52,408 nt of DNA. Origin: Gammaproteobacteria bacterium (GTDB taxonomy: Bacteria; Pseudomonadota; Gammaproteobacteria; Pseudomonadales; Azotimanducaceae). Location: the NCBI GenBank assembly GCA_009837185.1, contig VXUA01000061.1:1-52408 (forward strand), written 5' to 3'. The position numbers were made by a program, and so were the translations under genes. This document shows positions 34,496-44,233 of this stretch, one piece after another. The notes under the pieces were generated by a model. The model did not search any database, was not told the DNA's origin, and saw nothing but the letters and a program-made list of their open reading frames with translations. Each line of letters begins with the position of its first letter. The first letter of the stretch is position 1.

Positions 34496-35127
34496 TACTC
34501 GAAATCTAATTCGCACTGCCGATGAAGCCAAGCTGCGCGATTTAGCAAAGTCTTCTTGCTTGGGGGGCGTGTTAACACAGCTTGATCAAGATCCAATGTC
34601 GAAAATTCACTAAGGATTTGTTGAAATGACCATTTAACGAGTTCTGAAGCTGAAATTGTTTCAAAAAAAGATCCATGAACTAAGCAAACCTTTGACACTG
34701 GAAATGGTTTAGCGTCTGGAATTCTGCCTCGTATTAGGTAATACACACTTCTCATCTCATCATCATGTGAATCGAAGCCCGACAGTCTTAAGTGTTCTTT
34801 ACGCTTTTTGGATAAAGTACCAAACGGTTTATAACCTGTGGGAATGGTGGAGTTGAAGCTAGCTATGGAATATGACTGGGTGTTCTTAAATTCGATAAAC
34901 TCACCGCCTGGAAAAAGGGGTGAGTCGTGGTTGGTTTTGAGAATAACATCTGGAAAAGTCTTATTTGCAACACTCGCCACCAATTCTTGATCATAATCGA
35001 AGGACTCTAGATCGTGCTCTTGTAAAAAATACCCCCTCTTAGACACAAGATCTAGAAAAAAGTGGTATATTGAACTAACCAATGTGACCCGTACAAGTTG
35101 AAGTTTTTGAGTTCCAAATTTGGTCAA
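34495..35127 (-). CDS. Putative type II restriction endonuclease (PD-(D/E)xK)
   Basis: About 210 residues. The first possible start is TTG at 35127; a TTG about 15 codons on (LVSSIYHFF) is an alternative. A PD-(D/E)xK nuclease core is visible: FPDVIL (Pro59-Asp60), then GEFIEFKNTQ (Glu79-x-Lys81), with the expected spacing and flanking hydrophobic strands. It directly follows, and overlaps by about 50 bp, the 3' end of a beta-class DNA methyltransferase, the usual pairing of a type II system. The recognition sequence cannot be inferred. The frame is intact, although the partner methylase is interrupted, so either the enzyme is inactive or unexpressed or the sites are protected otherwise. Family identity rests on motif and context, not on a named homologue. 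Confidence 0.6.
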   Translation of the reverse strand: MTKFGTQKLQLVRVTLVSSIYHFFLDLVSKRGYFLQEHDLESFDYDQELVASVANKTFPDVILKTNHDSPLFPGGEFIEFKNTQSYSIASFNSTIPTGYKPFGTLSKKRKEHLRLSGFDSHDDEMRSVYYLIRGRIPDAKPFPVSKVCLVHGSFFETISASELVKWSFQQILSEFSTLDLDQAVLTRPPSKKTLLNRAAWLHRQCELDFE

Positions 35128-35643
35128 GATCTTCGGTATGCTGGTAAAGAGGTTTAAATTTTTCGATTAAATCCGCAGAGTAGTTTTCTTGTAATCGTTC
35201 CTCAATCAGTTCAACATTAAAAGGATCCACATCAATACCGATCGACTCTCGTTGCAATTGTCGTGCAACCACTAGTGTAGTACCAGTACCAGCAAACGGA
35301 TCAAACACTAAATCTGTGGGGAGCGATGACACCAATACAACTCGTAAAAGTAAGGCTATCGGGGATTGCTGTTTATGAATTCGTTCGCCGCTACTATCTC
35401 TCAGAACTTCCTTACCAGCGAAATATCCCGATGTAAGTTCGCGAATGTCGTCCCAAAGATCAGTCAATAACATTCCTCTATCTCTGGGTCTATACCCTTT
35501 CAAAAGAGGTGGATCAATTCTTAATTGATTGAATGTTCGTGGAATACGACCTTTGCTCGCAAAGACAATAATTTGGTAGGATTTGCTATAGCGACACATG
35601 CTTGGAATGGCAGAGGTCTTTTTTTTCCAAACGATAAGATTCT

Positions 35644-35651
35644 GAAATGTC
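35644..35651. repeat. Target-site duplication, left copy
   Basis: GAAATGTC, directly before the left end of the MITE. It is identical to the copy at 35859-35866. Confidence 0.88.
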
Positions 35652-35858
35652 GGTAGTGTCTCAGTTTGAATTTATGACTATAATATTGTATATGTTTACA
35701 GATGATTTAAACATCGGAGGAGAGGTACTTCTTCGTCAATCGTGGAGAAGGTGTCAGACTAGATGCTATTGAGTATTCAGCAGTCTTCGATGAAGCGAGT
35801 GGGTTGGGCATCCTTGTCGAGCTCCGAAATGGCTCAGATTTCAAACTGAGACACTACC
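35652..35858. mobile_element. 207-bp MITE with 19-bp terminal inverted repeats
   Basis: Both ends read GGTAGTGTCTCAGTTTGAA inward, 19 bp perfect, and then diverge. The element is flanked by identical 8-bp copies of GAAATGTC. It contains no transposase. The 8-bp duplication and the GG-starting ends suggest mobilisation by an IS1595-like transposase, but I cannot confirm the family. It splits a methyltransferase gene. The right half of the element has an open, coding-like frame without a start codon. Confidence 0.88.
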
Positions 35859-35866
35859 GAAATGTC
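35859..35866. repeat. Target-site duplication, right copy
   Basis: GAAATGTC, directly after the right end of the MITE. It is identical to the copy at 35644-35651. Confidence 0.88.
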
Positions 35867-36339
35867 CATCCAGCATTCTCTAAGGCAGCGATAGTTTCAC
35901 TAGCATTTTTTTCTCGTTGCATAAAGTAAATAGAGGCACCGTCGCTTGCATGGTTGTAAGCTAGCTTGCAAATATTTGTCATCCACGCCCAATACTGAGC
36001 GGGATCCGCATCGTCGTCGTAGTGTCTGTATTCCTTTCCTTGATTGAATGGTGGATCAAGAAATATCAAATCAAAACACTTGTCCCGTAAAGATCTCTGT
36101 CTGAGCCAGTCGAGCGAGTCGGCACAATGGACAGACATCTTCGATAATAAACCTCTAAAAATGTCATCAGGGTTCAGGTTCACTTCGTAATCAGAAGAAG
36201 GCGCAGAGTTAGCAGTCATCGAATCGTGTTATATATTTAAGACTTAATTAAGAATATCCGTGAACATTGTACACTTTATTCTGAACATATACCCACTATA
36301 GCAACTGTTCTTTGAGTAGTCGAACAACGATGTTGGTTT

Positions 36340-37086
36340 TTAGCAGACTAACCTCTGCCGCTTCGCCTCAAATAAGATTATGCCTGATGCTACCGCGACG
36401 TTCAGGCTAGGTACGATTCCGTACATCGGAATTGAAACAATCTGGTCGCAAATCTCTTCTGTTAAACGACGTAGTCCCTTGGCTTCACCGCCAACGACCA
36501 AAACCGTCGGGTCCCGGTAATTGACAGCAGTGTAATGAGTATCTGAGCGGTCAGAGGCACCCACAATCCAACAGCCACTCTCTTTCAAATTTGAAAGACA
36601 ACGGACGAGGTTAGAGACCTCCACCAAAAAAATTGAATCCAGCGCACCGGCCGATGTCTTGTGAACAACACCAGTCAAAGGAGCACTACGATTCTTACCC
36701 ACAATAACGGCGTCCACCCCAGCTCCTTCGGCAGAACGCAGGCAAGCACCTAAATTACGAGGATCCTGAATCGAGTCGAGGGCTAAGATCAATGGACATT
36801 TCCAATGTTCGAGCTTGTCTTCTAAGTCTGTTTCGGAGTGCGCACGAAAAGCTTGCACTTCTAAAACCACTCCTTGATGTGCAACTTTGGCGGCGAGTCG
36901 ATCGAGATAGGAACGTGGTACGGATTTTGTTTGAATGTGGTGTTGTTTGGCTAATGTCACAATCTCGTGCAGCTTTGCACCATGGTAGTTCTCAGCTATG
37001 AGTATCCTACGAACCTTCTCGGGTTGAGTGCTCAAAAACGACTTCGCACTATGTATCCCACATACTATGTTCGACTCTAATGACAC
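36340..37086 (-). CDS. rlmB: 23S rRNA (guanosine-2'-O-)-methyltransferase RlmB
   Basis: A 248-residue SpoU/TrmH-family (SPOUT knot) enzyme that methylates the ribose of G2251 in the 23S rRNA P loop. The N-terminal substrate-binding domain begins with VCGIHSAKSFLSTQPEKVRR. The knot motifs are LDSIQDPRNLGACLRSAEGAG (motif 1), VLVVGGEAKGL (motif 2) and IPMYGIVPSLNVAVASGI (motif 3). Length equals E. coli RlmB (243). It lies 19 bp after rnr on the same strand, the conserved rnr-rlmB pair. Confidence 0.94.
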   Translation of the reverse strand: MSLESNIVCGIHSAKSFLSTQPEKVRRILIAENYHGAKLHEIVTLAKQHHIQTKSVPRSYLDRLAAKVAHQGVVLEVQAFRAHSETDLEDKLEHWKCPLILALDSIQDPRNLGACLRSAEGAGVDAVIVGKNRSAPLTGVVHKTSAGALDSIFLVEVSNLVRCLSNLKESGCWIVGASDRSDTHYTAVNYRDPTVLVVGGEAKGLRRLTEEICDQIVSIPMYGIVPSLNVAVASGIILFEAKRQRLVC

Positions 37087-37105
37087 TATTGTTCGTACCT
37101 TCGGA

Positions 37106-39049
37106 CTAACGATGAAACCTTAGTTTACCACGGCGAAATTCGTGTCGTTTTTGCCGAGGTTTCGATTCTATCAAGTCGATACGACACAATTCAACATCCA
37201 CGGAAACAACTACTACTTGTAGACATTCGCCTAAACGATATTCGACCCCACTGCGCGTTCCTTGCATTACCGGTCCCTGAGCAACATAGTAGTCGTCTCC
37301 GAGGTCGGTCACGTGAATTAACCCAGAAACACAGTAATGATCGAGCTCTACGAATATCCCAAACTCCTCCACTCCAGAAATAACACCACCAAATGTTTTA
37401 CCACTCATCTTCTTCAGCAATCGACACTTTAACCATAGATCGACTTTGCGGGAAACACTTGTTGCGCGACGTTCACACTCGGATAAGTCTTCGCCCAAGT
37501 AGGCAAGTTCTGGGTCTCTCTTTAACTTCTCACTTGAAGACTTCAATGTAATCTTGATTAATCTGTGGAGATGGAGGTCTGCATATCGACGTATCGGAGA
37601 TGTGAAGTGTGCATATTCAGTTAATGCAAGACCAAAGTGTTGGTTTTTAAGAAATGAATATCTTGCTTGATGCATTGCACGTAGTACTTGGAGCTCCCAT
37701 ATCCATGAATCTTTGCTCAACCGGCGGAGTTCATTTAACAAATGCTGAATCTTCCGAGAATTGCACTCTTCGAGATCAAATTTACATATGTGGGATTGTT
37801 GTAGCACAGATTGCAGCTCTTTGAGTGCTTCAGGACGAGGACTCGTGTGCACTCTGTAGAGGGGATTGAGATTGTTCTTCTGTAGATGTTGCGCGGCGCA
37901 AACATTCGCTAAGATCATGGCTTCTTCGATCATCTGGTGGGCTTCGTTTTGTCGCACCGCGACGACTTCAATCGGCTCACCGTTTTGCACTCTTACTGTT
38001 GTCTCTCGAGACGTAAAGTCTAATGCACCACGCTGTTCGCGCTGTTGGCGTACTACACGGAACGCTTGGTAAAAAGCCTTTAGTGAGGCATTTATCGCGG
38101 GCGCGCGATCGCGCAATTCTTCACCGCGGCAAACAGAAACTGTCTCCGAGTAAGTCAGTCGCCCAGCACTTCGAATCACCGCTTCGTAAAACTTAAACGC
38201 TTCGGTTTTACCTGCTCGGGATAGTTGCATTTCGCACACCAAGACCAATCGATCTAGATTGGGTTTGAGTGAACAAATTCCGTTGGATAGATCCTCCGGC
38301 AACATAGGTACAACTCGATCCGGCAAATACACCGAATTTCCACGTCGTCTGGCTTCTCTATCTAAATCGTCATTGGGATAGACGTAATGCGCGACATCAG
38401 CGATAGCTACTAACATGCGCCAACCACCAGCAGTCTGAGGCTCAACATACATTGCGTCGTCAAAGTCTTTCGCTGATTCTCCGTCGATGGTTACGAACGC
38501 GTATTTGCGTAAATCAATGCGGTCCTGCGCGGACTGTTCACTTATGAACTCCGAGAATTTTTTACGCTTTGGATTCCAAGGATCGCCGTGTGGTACTTCA
38601 TAAGCTGTGAGAAGCGCTAATGCCGCACGGCTCGCTTCATCTTCTGCTGGAATCTTGGCAACAACCTTACCGTAATAGTGGTCTACATCGACTTCATCGA
38701 TTTCTATAGTTACGATTTCGCCGTCAGTAAGGCCTTTGTTGCCTCTTATCAGAATGTTTGGAGGAGAATATGGCGTTAGTGATCGAAAATGCCAATGACC
38801 CCTAGTGTATTCCGCTACGCCGGTGTATTGACGATCGAAGAAAGAAGGTAACTGTTCTAACCCTTGAGTTCGGCGCGACAATTGGTATTTACCACGTTGA
38901 TCACAAACGACCGTTTCGCTGTTCTCAAGGGACTGTAATACTTCCGCAAGATTCTGCGATGCCGTAAAATTTTCTGCTAGTTGGGCATAACTCAGTGAAC
39001 TCGATTTCTTCAGTAAACTAAGAACGCGGCTAGGCGTAGCACGTTTCAA
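37106..39049 (-). CDS. rnr: Ribonuclease R (short form)
   Basis: A 647-residue 3'-5' exoribonuclease of the RNB family. Domains in order: a winged-helix-like N-terminus (1 to about 58), one cold-shock-type domain (about 70 to 135), the RNB catalytic domain with FVTIDGESAKDFDDAMYVE (the metal-binding aspartates), and one S1 domain (GKTFGGVISGVEEFGIFVEL). E. coli RNase R has 813 residues with two cold-shock domains and a lysine-rich tail. Here the first cold-shock domain and most of the tail are missing. The basic end is just KPRQKRHEFRRGKLRFHR. It degrades structured RNA and takes part in tmRNA-mediated decay of non-stop messages. Confidence 0.9.
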   Translation of the reverse strand: MKRATPSRVLSLLKKSSSLSYAQLAENFTASQNLAEVLQSLENSETVVCDQRGKYQLSRRTQGLEQLPSFFDRQYTGVAEYTRGHWHFRSLTPYSPPNILIRGNKGLTDGEIVTIEIDEVDVDHYYGKVVAKIPAEDEASRAALALLTAYEVPHGDPWNPKRKKFSEFISEQSAQDRIDLRKYAFVTIDGESAKDFDDAMYVEPQTAGGWRMLVAIADVAHYVYPNDDLDREARRRGNSVYLPDRVVPMLPEDLSNGICSLKPNLDRLVLVCEMQLSRAGKTEAFKFYEAVIRSAGRLTYSETVSVCRGEELRDRAPAINASLKAFYQAFRVVRQQREQRGALDFTSRETTVRVQNGEPIEVVAVRQNEAHQMIEEAMILANVCAAQHLQKNNLNPLYRVHTSPRPEALKELQSVLQQSHICKFDLEECNSRKIQHLLNELRRLSKDSWIWELQVLRAMHQARYSFLKNQHFGLALTEYAHFTSPIRRYADLHLHRLIKITLKSSSEKLKRDPELAYLGEDLSECERRATSVSRKVDLWLKCRLLKKMSGKTFGGVISGVEEFGIFVELDHYCVSGLIHVTDLGDDYYVAQGPVMQGTRSGVEYRLGECLQVVVVSVDVELCRIDLIESKPRQKRHEFRRGKLRFHR

Positions 39050-39113
39050 ATTGTTTGATTCTTATAACAAATTAATCGAGAAATGTAGAAGTTTTTTTAT
39101 AGTTGTCATAAGT

Positions 39114-39135
39114 GGCTAGTGTGTGATCACTAGCC
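39114..39135. promoter_or_regulatory. Perfect 8-bp palindrome upstream of rnr
   Basis: GGCTAGTG, 6-base loop TGTGAT, CACTAGCC, between rnr and the divergent tRNA-Leu gene, 65 bp upstream of the rnr start. No T tract follows in either direction, so an operator is more likely than a terminator. The binding protein is unknown. Confidence 0.4.
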
Positions 39136-39243
39136 TAGATGTCGGCAAAACGCACCGAAAGCGCGAGAGTCGGCTCGGGATTATGACCACAAAATACTGA
39201 AAATGTTCAAGAGTCTCATGACTGAATTAGCCTGCGCAATCAT

Positions 39244-39330
39244 GCCGAGGTGGTGAAATTGGTAGACACGCCAGCTTCAGGTGCTGGTGGGGGTAACCCC
39301 GTGGAGGTTCAAGTCCTCTCCTCGGCACCA
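39244..39330 (+). tRNA. tRNA-Leu (anticodon CAG)
   Basis: An 87-nt type II tRNA. Acceptor GCCGAGG pairs with CCTCGGC. The anticodon stem CCAGC/GCTGG closes the loop TTCAGGT (anticodon CAG, reading CUG). The long variable arm GGTGGGGGTAACCCCGT is typical of tRNA-Leu. The T-arm loop GTTCAAGT is present and the CCA end is encoded. Convergent with folE2, whose stop is 7 bp away. Confidence 0.97.
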
Positions 39331-39336
39331 ACCCTT

Positions 39337-40302
39337 TCATGTCCTCGTCGGATTTGCTTGCAATCCACCAGGAACCCCCTTGGCAACCCAGCTGACGACA
39401 TTGTGCGCATGCAAACTCTCGAAGTGTTCAACTCGAACGAGAAAGTCCAACAGACCAGGTGCCTCGTCTAAAGTTTGCTTTAACCTACGACTCGCATCTT
39501 CACAAAACATTGGATTTTGCCCATTGAGTACGGCAAATGCCTGTTCATCTTCTCTTTTTACCGCAGTTTGCACCGGTGTCTTTAACGCATCTTCCACGCG
39601 ATTGATTAACTCCTTAAGCGGAAGTTTTTCTGATTGGTCGGAGAGTCGGACTGTTATGTCCGCTTTACTGCGTTGGCCATGTGGTGTCGCAACAATTCCT
39701 TCAGTAGAACCGAGCCACTGCTTGACGCGGGTTGGTTCAACTGTGCTTGATTGCTCGAAGTCGTGCTCAAACTGTTCTTGTATCGATTGTCTTGCCAATG
39801 CCGCAGACGCAGGACAAGTGCTTGAGTACTTGACGGTAAAACACAATTCCACAATACTATCAGTAGTACTTCTGATACCGCGAATTGCGGCGGGGTAACT
39901 GCCCCAACCAGCATTTTCAGTCACCAGCGCCGCACGCCGTAGTGGTCGCTCGAACGATATCTCAAAAAACGCACGGGAAGAGACATCTTTATGGGAGTCT
40001 AGCATTTGCTTTAAGAAGTGTTGTACTGAAGCAGGTGAAAACGTCCGTGACCGAGCTGCTTCATCCAACAACACGTACAACCGTGACATGTGAATTCCTT
40101 TTGCCTTCGGATCAAGCAGATCTACATATATTTGAACGGAGCCAATGACTTCGCAAATCTCAGCCCCGTCCTGTATTCTGACCGGCAAACGAATTTCGTT
40201 CATTCCGACCCAATCCAAGGTCCCCTGGTCATGAGCTAGCGAACGCATTGCGACATCTGGCATTAGATGTTCCATATTTGAACGATCAGCTTTCTTGAAC
40301 AA
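39337..40302 (-). CDS. folE2: GTP cyclohydrolase FolE2 (type IB)
   Basis: A 321-residue GTP cyclohydrolase of the IB class, which makes dihydroneopterin triphosphate, the first step of folate synthesis, and also feeds queuosine synthesis. The start of the family is clear: MPDVA, then LDWVGMNEIRLPV. The catalytic cysteine is C163 in SSTCPASAALARQ, and the conserved HGQRSKADITV follows. Unlike FolE it does not strictly need zinc. In many bacteria it is Zur-controlled, but I see no Zur box in the 32 bp upstream. It follows a Trm112-like gene. queG, a late queuosine gene, lies at the right end of the window. Confidence 0.92.
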   Translation of the reverse strand: MFKKADRSNMEHLMPDVAMRSLAHDQGTLDWVGMNEIRLPVRIQDGAEICEVIGSVQIYVDLLDPKAKGIHMSRLYVLLDEAARSRTFSPASVQHFLKQMLDSHKDVSSRAFFEISFERPLRRAALVTENAGWGSYPAAIRGIRSTTDSIVELCFTVKYSSTCPASAALARQSIQEQFEHDFEQSSTVEPTRVKQWLGSTEGIVATPHGQRSKADITVRLSDQSEKLPLKELINRVEDALKTPVQTAVKREDEQAFAVLNGQNPMFCEDASRRLKQTLDEAPGLLDFLVRVEHFESLHAHNVVSWVAKGVPGGLQANPTRT

Positions 40303-40334
40303 TTTCGAAAACGTGAAAAAAGAAGACTCACAGC

Positions 40335-40526
40335 TTATGACTTGGCTTTGAGTTCTTCCGCAGTCAATGTTCTTGCCTTATCAACGATCATCACAGGGAT
40401 ACCGTCTTTAATTGGATATGCGAGTTTTGCTTCCCTTGACCATAGTTCACCTGTAGATTTGTGGTACTCCAGTTCGCCCTTTGTCAAGGGACAAACGAGT
40501 ATCTCGAGTAGTTTTTCGTCAATCAT
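40335..40526 (-). CDS. Trm112/YcaR family protein
   Basis: A 63-residue protein of the Trm112 family: [20 protein letters not shown], then [15 protein letters not shown]. In eukaryotes and archaea Trm112 activates several methyltransferases. In bacteria the homologue (YcaR in E. coli) is small and its partner is not firmly established. Only the first cysteine of a possible zinc site (C12) is kept, as in YcaR. In enterics it sits beside kdsB and lpxK. Here it stands between purA and folE2, 30 and 32 bp away, so it may share their transcript. Confidence 0.85.
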   Translation of the reverse strand: MIDEKLLEILVCPLTKGELEYHKSTGELWSREAKLAYPIKDGIPVMIVDKARTLTAEELKAKS

Positions 40527-40556
40527 ATTACAAAATTCTAAGTGCTAAAGACGTCT

Positions 40557-42151
<1,595 letters not shown>

Positions 42152-43027
42152 CTAATCTCCCGATCCGGCCTTAAAATACTTGAAAAACTCACTTGATGGA
42201 TCTAGGACCAACAGGGAACTTCCGTCCCCGAAAATGTTGACGTACGCATTGATGCTCCGATAGAATTCATAGAACTCTGTATCTTGACCGTAAGCTTCCG
42301 CGTAAATCCGAGTCGATTCCCCGTCTCCCTCACCGCGAATTTGCTCTGCTTCTTTTTCTGCGGTTGCGAGGATTGTCACTTTTTGCTTGTCGGCATCTGA
42401 TTGAACGACCAATCTCTCTCGGCGTCCCTCAGCACGGAATGTTTCTGCTTCAATGTTCCGTTCTGACTTCATGCGGTCATAGACTTGCGTTGCAACTTCT
42501 CTTGGTAGATCAATCTTCTTGACCCTAATATCAATTACTTCGATACCGAATTCTGCTTTCATGGTCCGATCGAGTGTATTGGTGAGTTCTGCCATCAATT
42601 CTTCACGTTCGCCCGAAATGACATCAATCATGTCTCGCGTACCGATCTGATTCCGTAAACCTTCGTCGACTCGTCTCGCTAAGCGCGAGCTAGCATTTGC
42701 TTCAATACCTTGAGTTGCTTCATAGTACTGCGTGGTGTTAAAAATACGCCACTTGACGAAAGAATCCACTTCTAGAGGTTTTTGTTCACGAGTTAAATAG
42801 CGTTCCGGGTCTGAATTCAAGATCAAGACACGACCATCAAACTTTTCTACCTGATCGACAAACGGAATCTTGAAATTCAAGCCTTCCAATTCTTTTTCGT
42901 GTTCGACTACTTCTCCGAAGCGCTTTACAATCGCTCGCTCTCGAGCATCCACAATGAAGAACGAATCCAGTGCTAGGATACCAAGGAGAATGGCGACTAC
43001 AACGATAACAATTGTCTTTACGTTCAT
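42152..43027 (-). CDS. hflC: HflC, modulator of FtsH protease
   Basis: A 291-residue SPFH/prohibitin-family membrane protein that with HflK forms a large periplasmic cage around FtsH. One N-terminal membrane segment (IVIVVVAILLGILALDSFFIV) precedes the SPFH domain (VDARERAIVKRFGEVVEHEK) and a long coiled coil (YDRMKSERNIEAETFRAEGR). Its start overlaps the end of hflK by 4 bp. Length matches E. coli HflC (334) apart from a shorter C-terminus. Confidence 0.95.
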   Translation of the reverse strand: MNVKTIVIVVVAILLGILALDSFFIVDARERAIVKRFGEVVEHEKELEGLNFKIPFVDQVEKFDGRVLILNSDPERYLTREQKPLEVDSFVKWRIFNTTQYYEATQGIEANASSRLARRVDEGLRNQIGTRDMIDVISGEREELMAELTNTLDRTMKAEFGIEVIDIRVKKIDLPREVATQVYDRMKSERNIEAETFRAEGRRERLVVQSDADKQKVTILATAEKEAEQIRGEGDGESTRIYAEAYGQDTEFYEFYRSINAYVNIFGDGSSLLVLDPSSEFFKYFKAGSGD

Positions 43028-44190
43028 TTAAGTGCCTCCTTAGTCGACGTCTGTGAAGTGGTTCCACTCAACACACTTGGCAGCCCATGCTCTTCTGCTT
43101 GACTTCGAAGTTGTTGAAGCTGATCTAATAAATCCTCTCGATCCGCAGAGTTGCGGAGCAAGTCGTAAAGAGGCAGTAACAAAAAATTGTTGCCGCTATC
43201 GACATCAACGAGGACTTTCGCGACGTTTCGCAGAACAGTTTCCATTGCTGTGATGTACAAGCGATCTCGAGTTACCTCTTTCGCGACTTCGTACTCGGCG
43301 AGGATAGCAAGAAAACGATCCGCTTCCCCTTGGGCACGTTCGACTACTTGTGCTTGGTATCCCTCGGCTTGGGCGATGATCTTATCAGCTTCACCTCTTG
43401 CTTCCTGGACAACTTTTGCCCGATATGCTTCTCCTTCATTCGTAAAGCGGCTTTTGTCCTCTTTGGCGCGCTGTACGTCATCAAAGGCATCCTGCACTTG
43501 TGACGGTGGTCCCGCATTGTTGATGATGACCTTGTCAACTTCAATTCCCGATTGGTATCGGGCGATATAACTCTGTAATCGACGTTGTACATTTATCGCT
43601 AATACCGCACGACCTTGAGTAATAATGTTGTCTAACTCTAAACCGCCCACAACATGTCGTAATGCACTCTCGGCAGCATGTTGCAAACTCTCAACCGGTT
43701 CCCGGATTTGCACGACATAAGATTTTGGATCACCAACTCGGAATTGCACCTCCAAGTCGACTTCCACTAAATTTTCTTCAATGGTCAGCATCTGGGATTG
43801 TTGCGAAATTTGATTCACCTGAGTTACGTTGACAAGTTCTACTTGATCAATAAAGCGTGGATTCCATTGCAAACCCGGATTTCGAAGGTCATCCTGTAAT
43901 TTTCCAAGACGAAGTACTACGCCGCGCTGTTGTTGATCAACCACGTAGAAACCAGACGCAAACCAAACTAGTACGGCAGCAACGCCAACTATCACCACAA
44001 CTATCCATGGAGACAATCTGAAACCTTTGCCGCCCCCTTTCTTGCCGTCTTTCCCGCCACCGCCGGAGAACATATTTTTAAACTGATTTTGGATTTTTTT
44101 AAACGACTCGTCTAAGTCAGGTGGACCTTGTTGTCCGCCCTGATTCCCCCAAGGGTCCTGTTTCTTGCCGTCGTTATCACTCCACGCCAT
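43024..44190 (-). CDS. hflK: HflK, modulator of FtsH protease
   Basis: 388 residues. A Gly-rich cytoplasmic N-terminus (MAWSDNDGKKQDPWGNQGG) leads to one membrane helix (IVVVIVGVAAVLVWFASGFYVV), the SPFH domain (VDQQQRGVVLRLGKLQDD) and a coiled coil rich in Ala, Glu and Lys. It lies in the inner membrane with HflC and controls FtsH degradation of membrane proteins. The gene lies 43 bp after hflX. The usual hfq-hflX-hflK-hflC order holds except that hfq is missing. Confidence 0.95.
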   Translation of the reverse strand: MAWSDNDGKKQDPWGNQGGQQGPPDLDESFKKIQNQFKNMFSGGGGKDGKKGGGKGFRLSPWIVVVIVGVAAVLVWFASGFYVVDQQQRGVVLRLGKLQDDLRNPGLQWNPRFIDQVELVNVTQVNQISQQSQMLTIEENLVEVDLEVQFRVGDPKSYVVQIREPVESLQHAAESALRHVVGGLELDNIITQGRAVLAINVQRRLQSYIARYQSGIEVDKVIINNAGPPSQVQDAFDDVQRAKEDKSRFTNEGEAYRAKVVQEARGEADKIIAQAEGYQAQVVERAQGEADRFLAILAEYEVAKEVTRDRLYITAMETVLRNVAKVLVDVDSGNNFLLLPLYDLLRNSADREDLLDQLQQLRSQAEEHGLPSVLSGTTSQTSTKEALK

Positions 44191-44233
44191 ATTGACTCCT
44201 GTTAAATAGATGCGACAATTTTAGATATGTACC

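Larger units (their letters stand above)
35075..36219 (-). pseudogene. DNA adenine methyltransferase interrupted by a MITE
   Basis: Originally one beta-class DNA methyltransferase gene. The 5' part (36219 to 35867) codes for motif IV LIFLDPPFNQGKEY. The 3' part (from 35643) codes for the end of the target domain and motif I, VFDPFAGTGTTLV. Between them lies a 207-bp inserted element plus a duplicated 8-bp target. Taking out the element and one target copy joins W-T-F to Q-N-L-I-V-W-K in frame and gives 1145 - 215 = 930 bases, exactly 310 codons. As it stands, translation stops at the TAG created by the element (35854). DPPF suggests N6-adenine methylation, but N4-cytosine is not excluded. A separate 3' polypeptide from the ATG at 35599 would lack motif IV. 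Confidence 0.85.

Noticed and set aside
39250-39898. Plus-strand frames running through tRNA-Leu and opposite folE2
   Set aside because: They overlap a structured tRNA and a strongly conserved gene.
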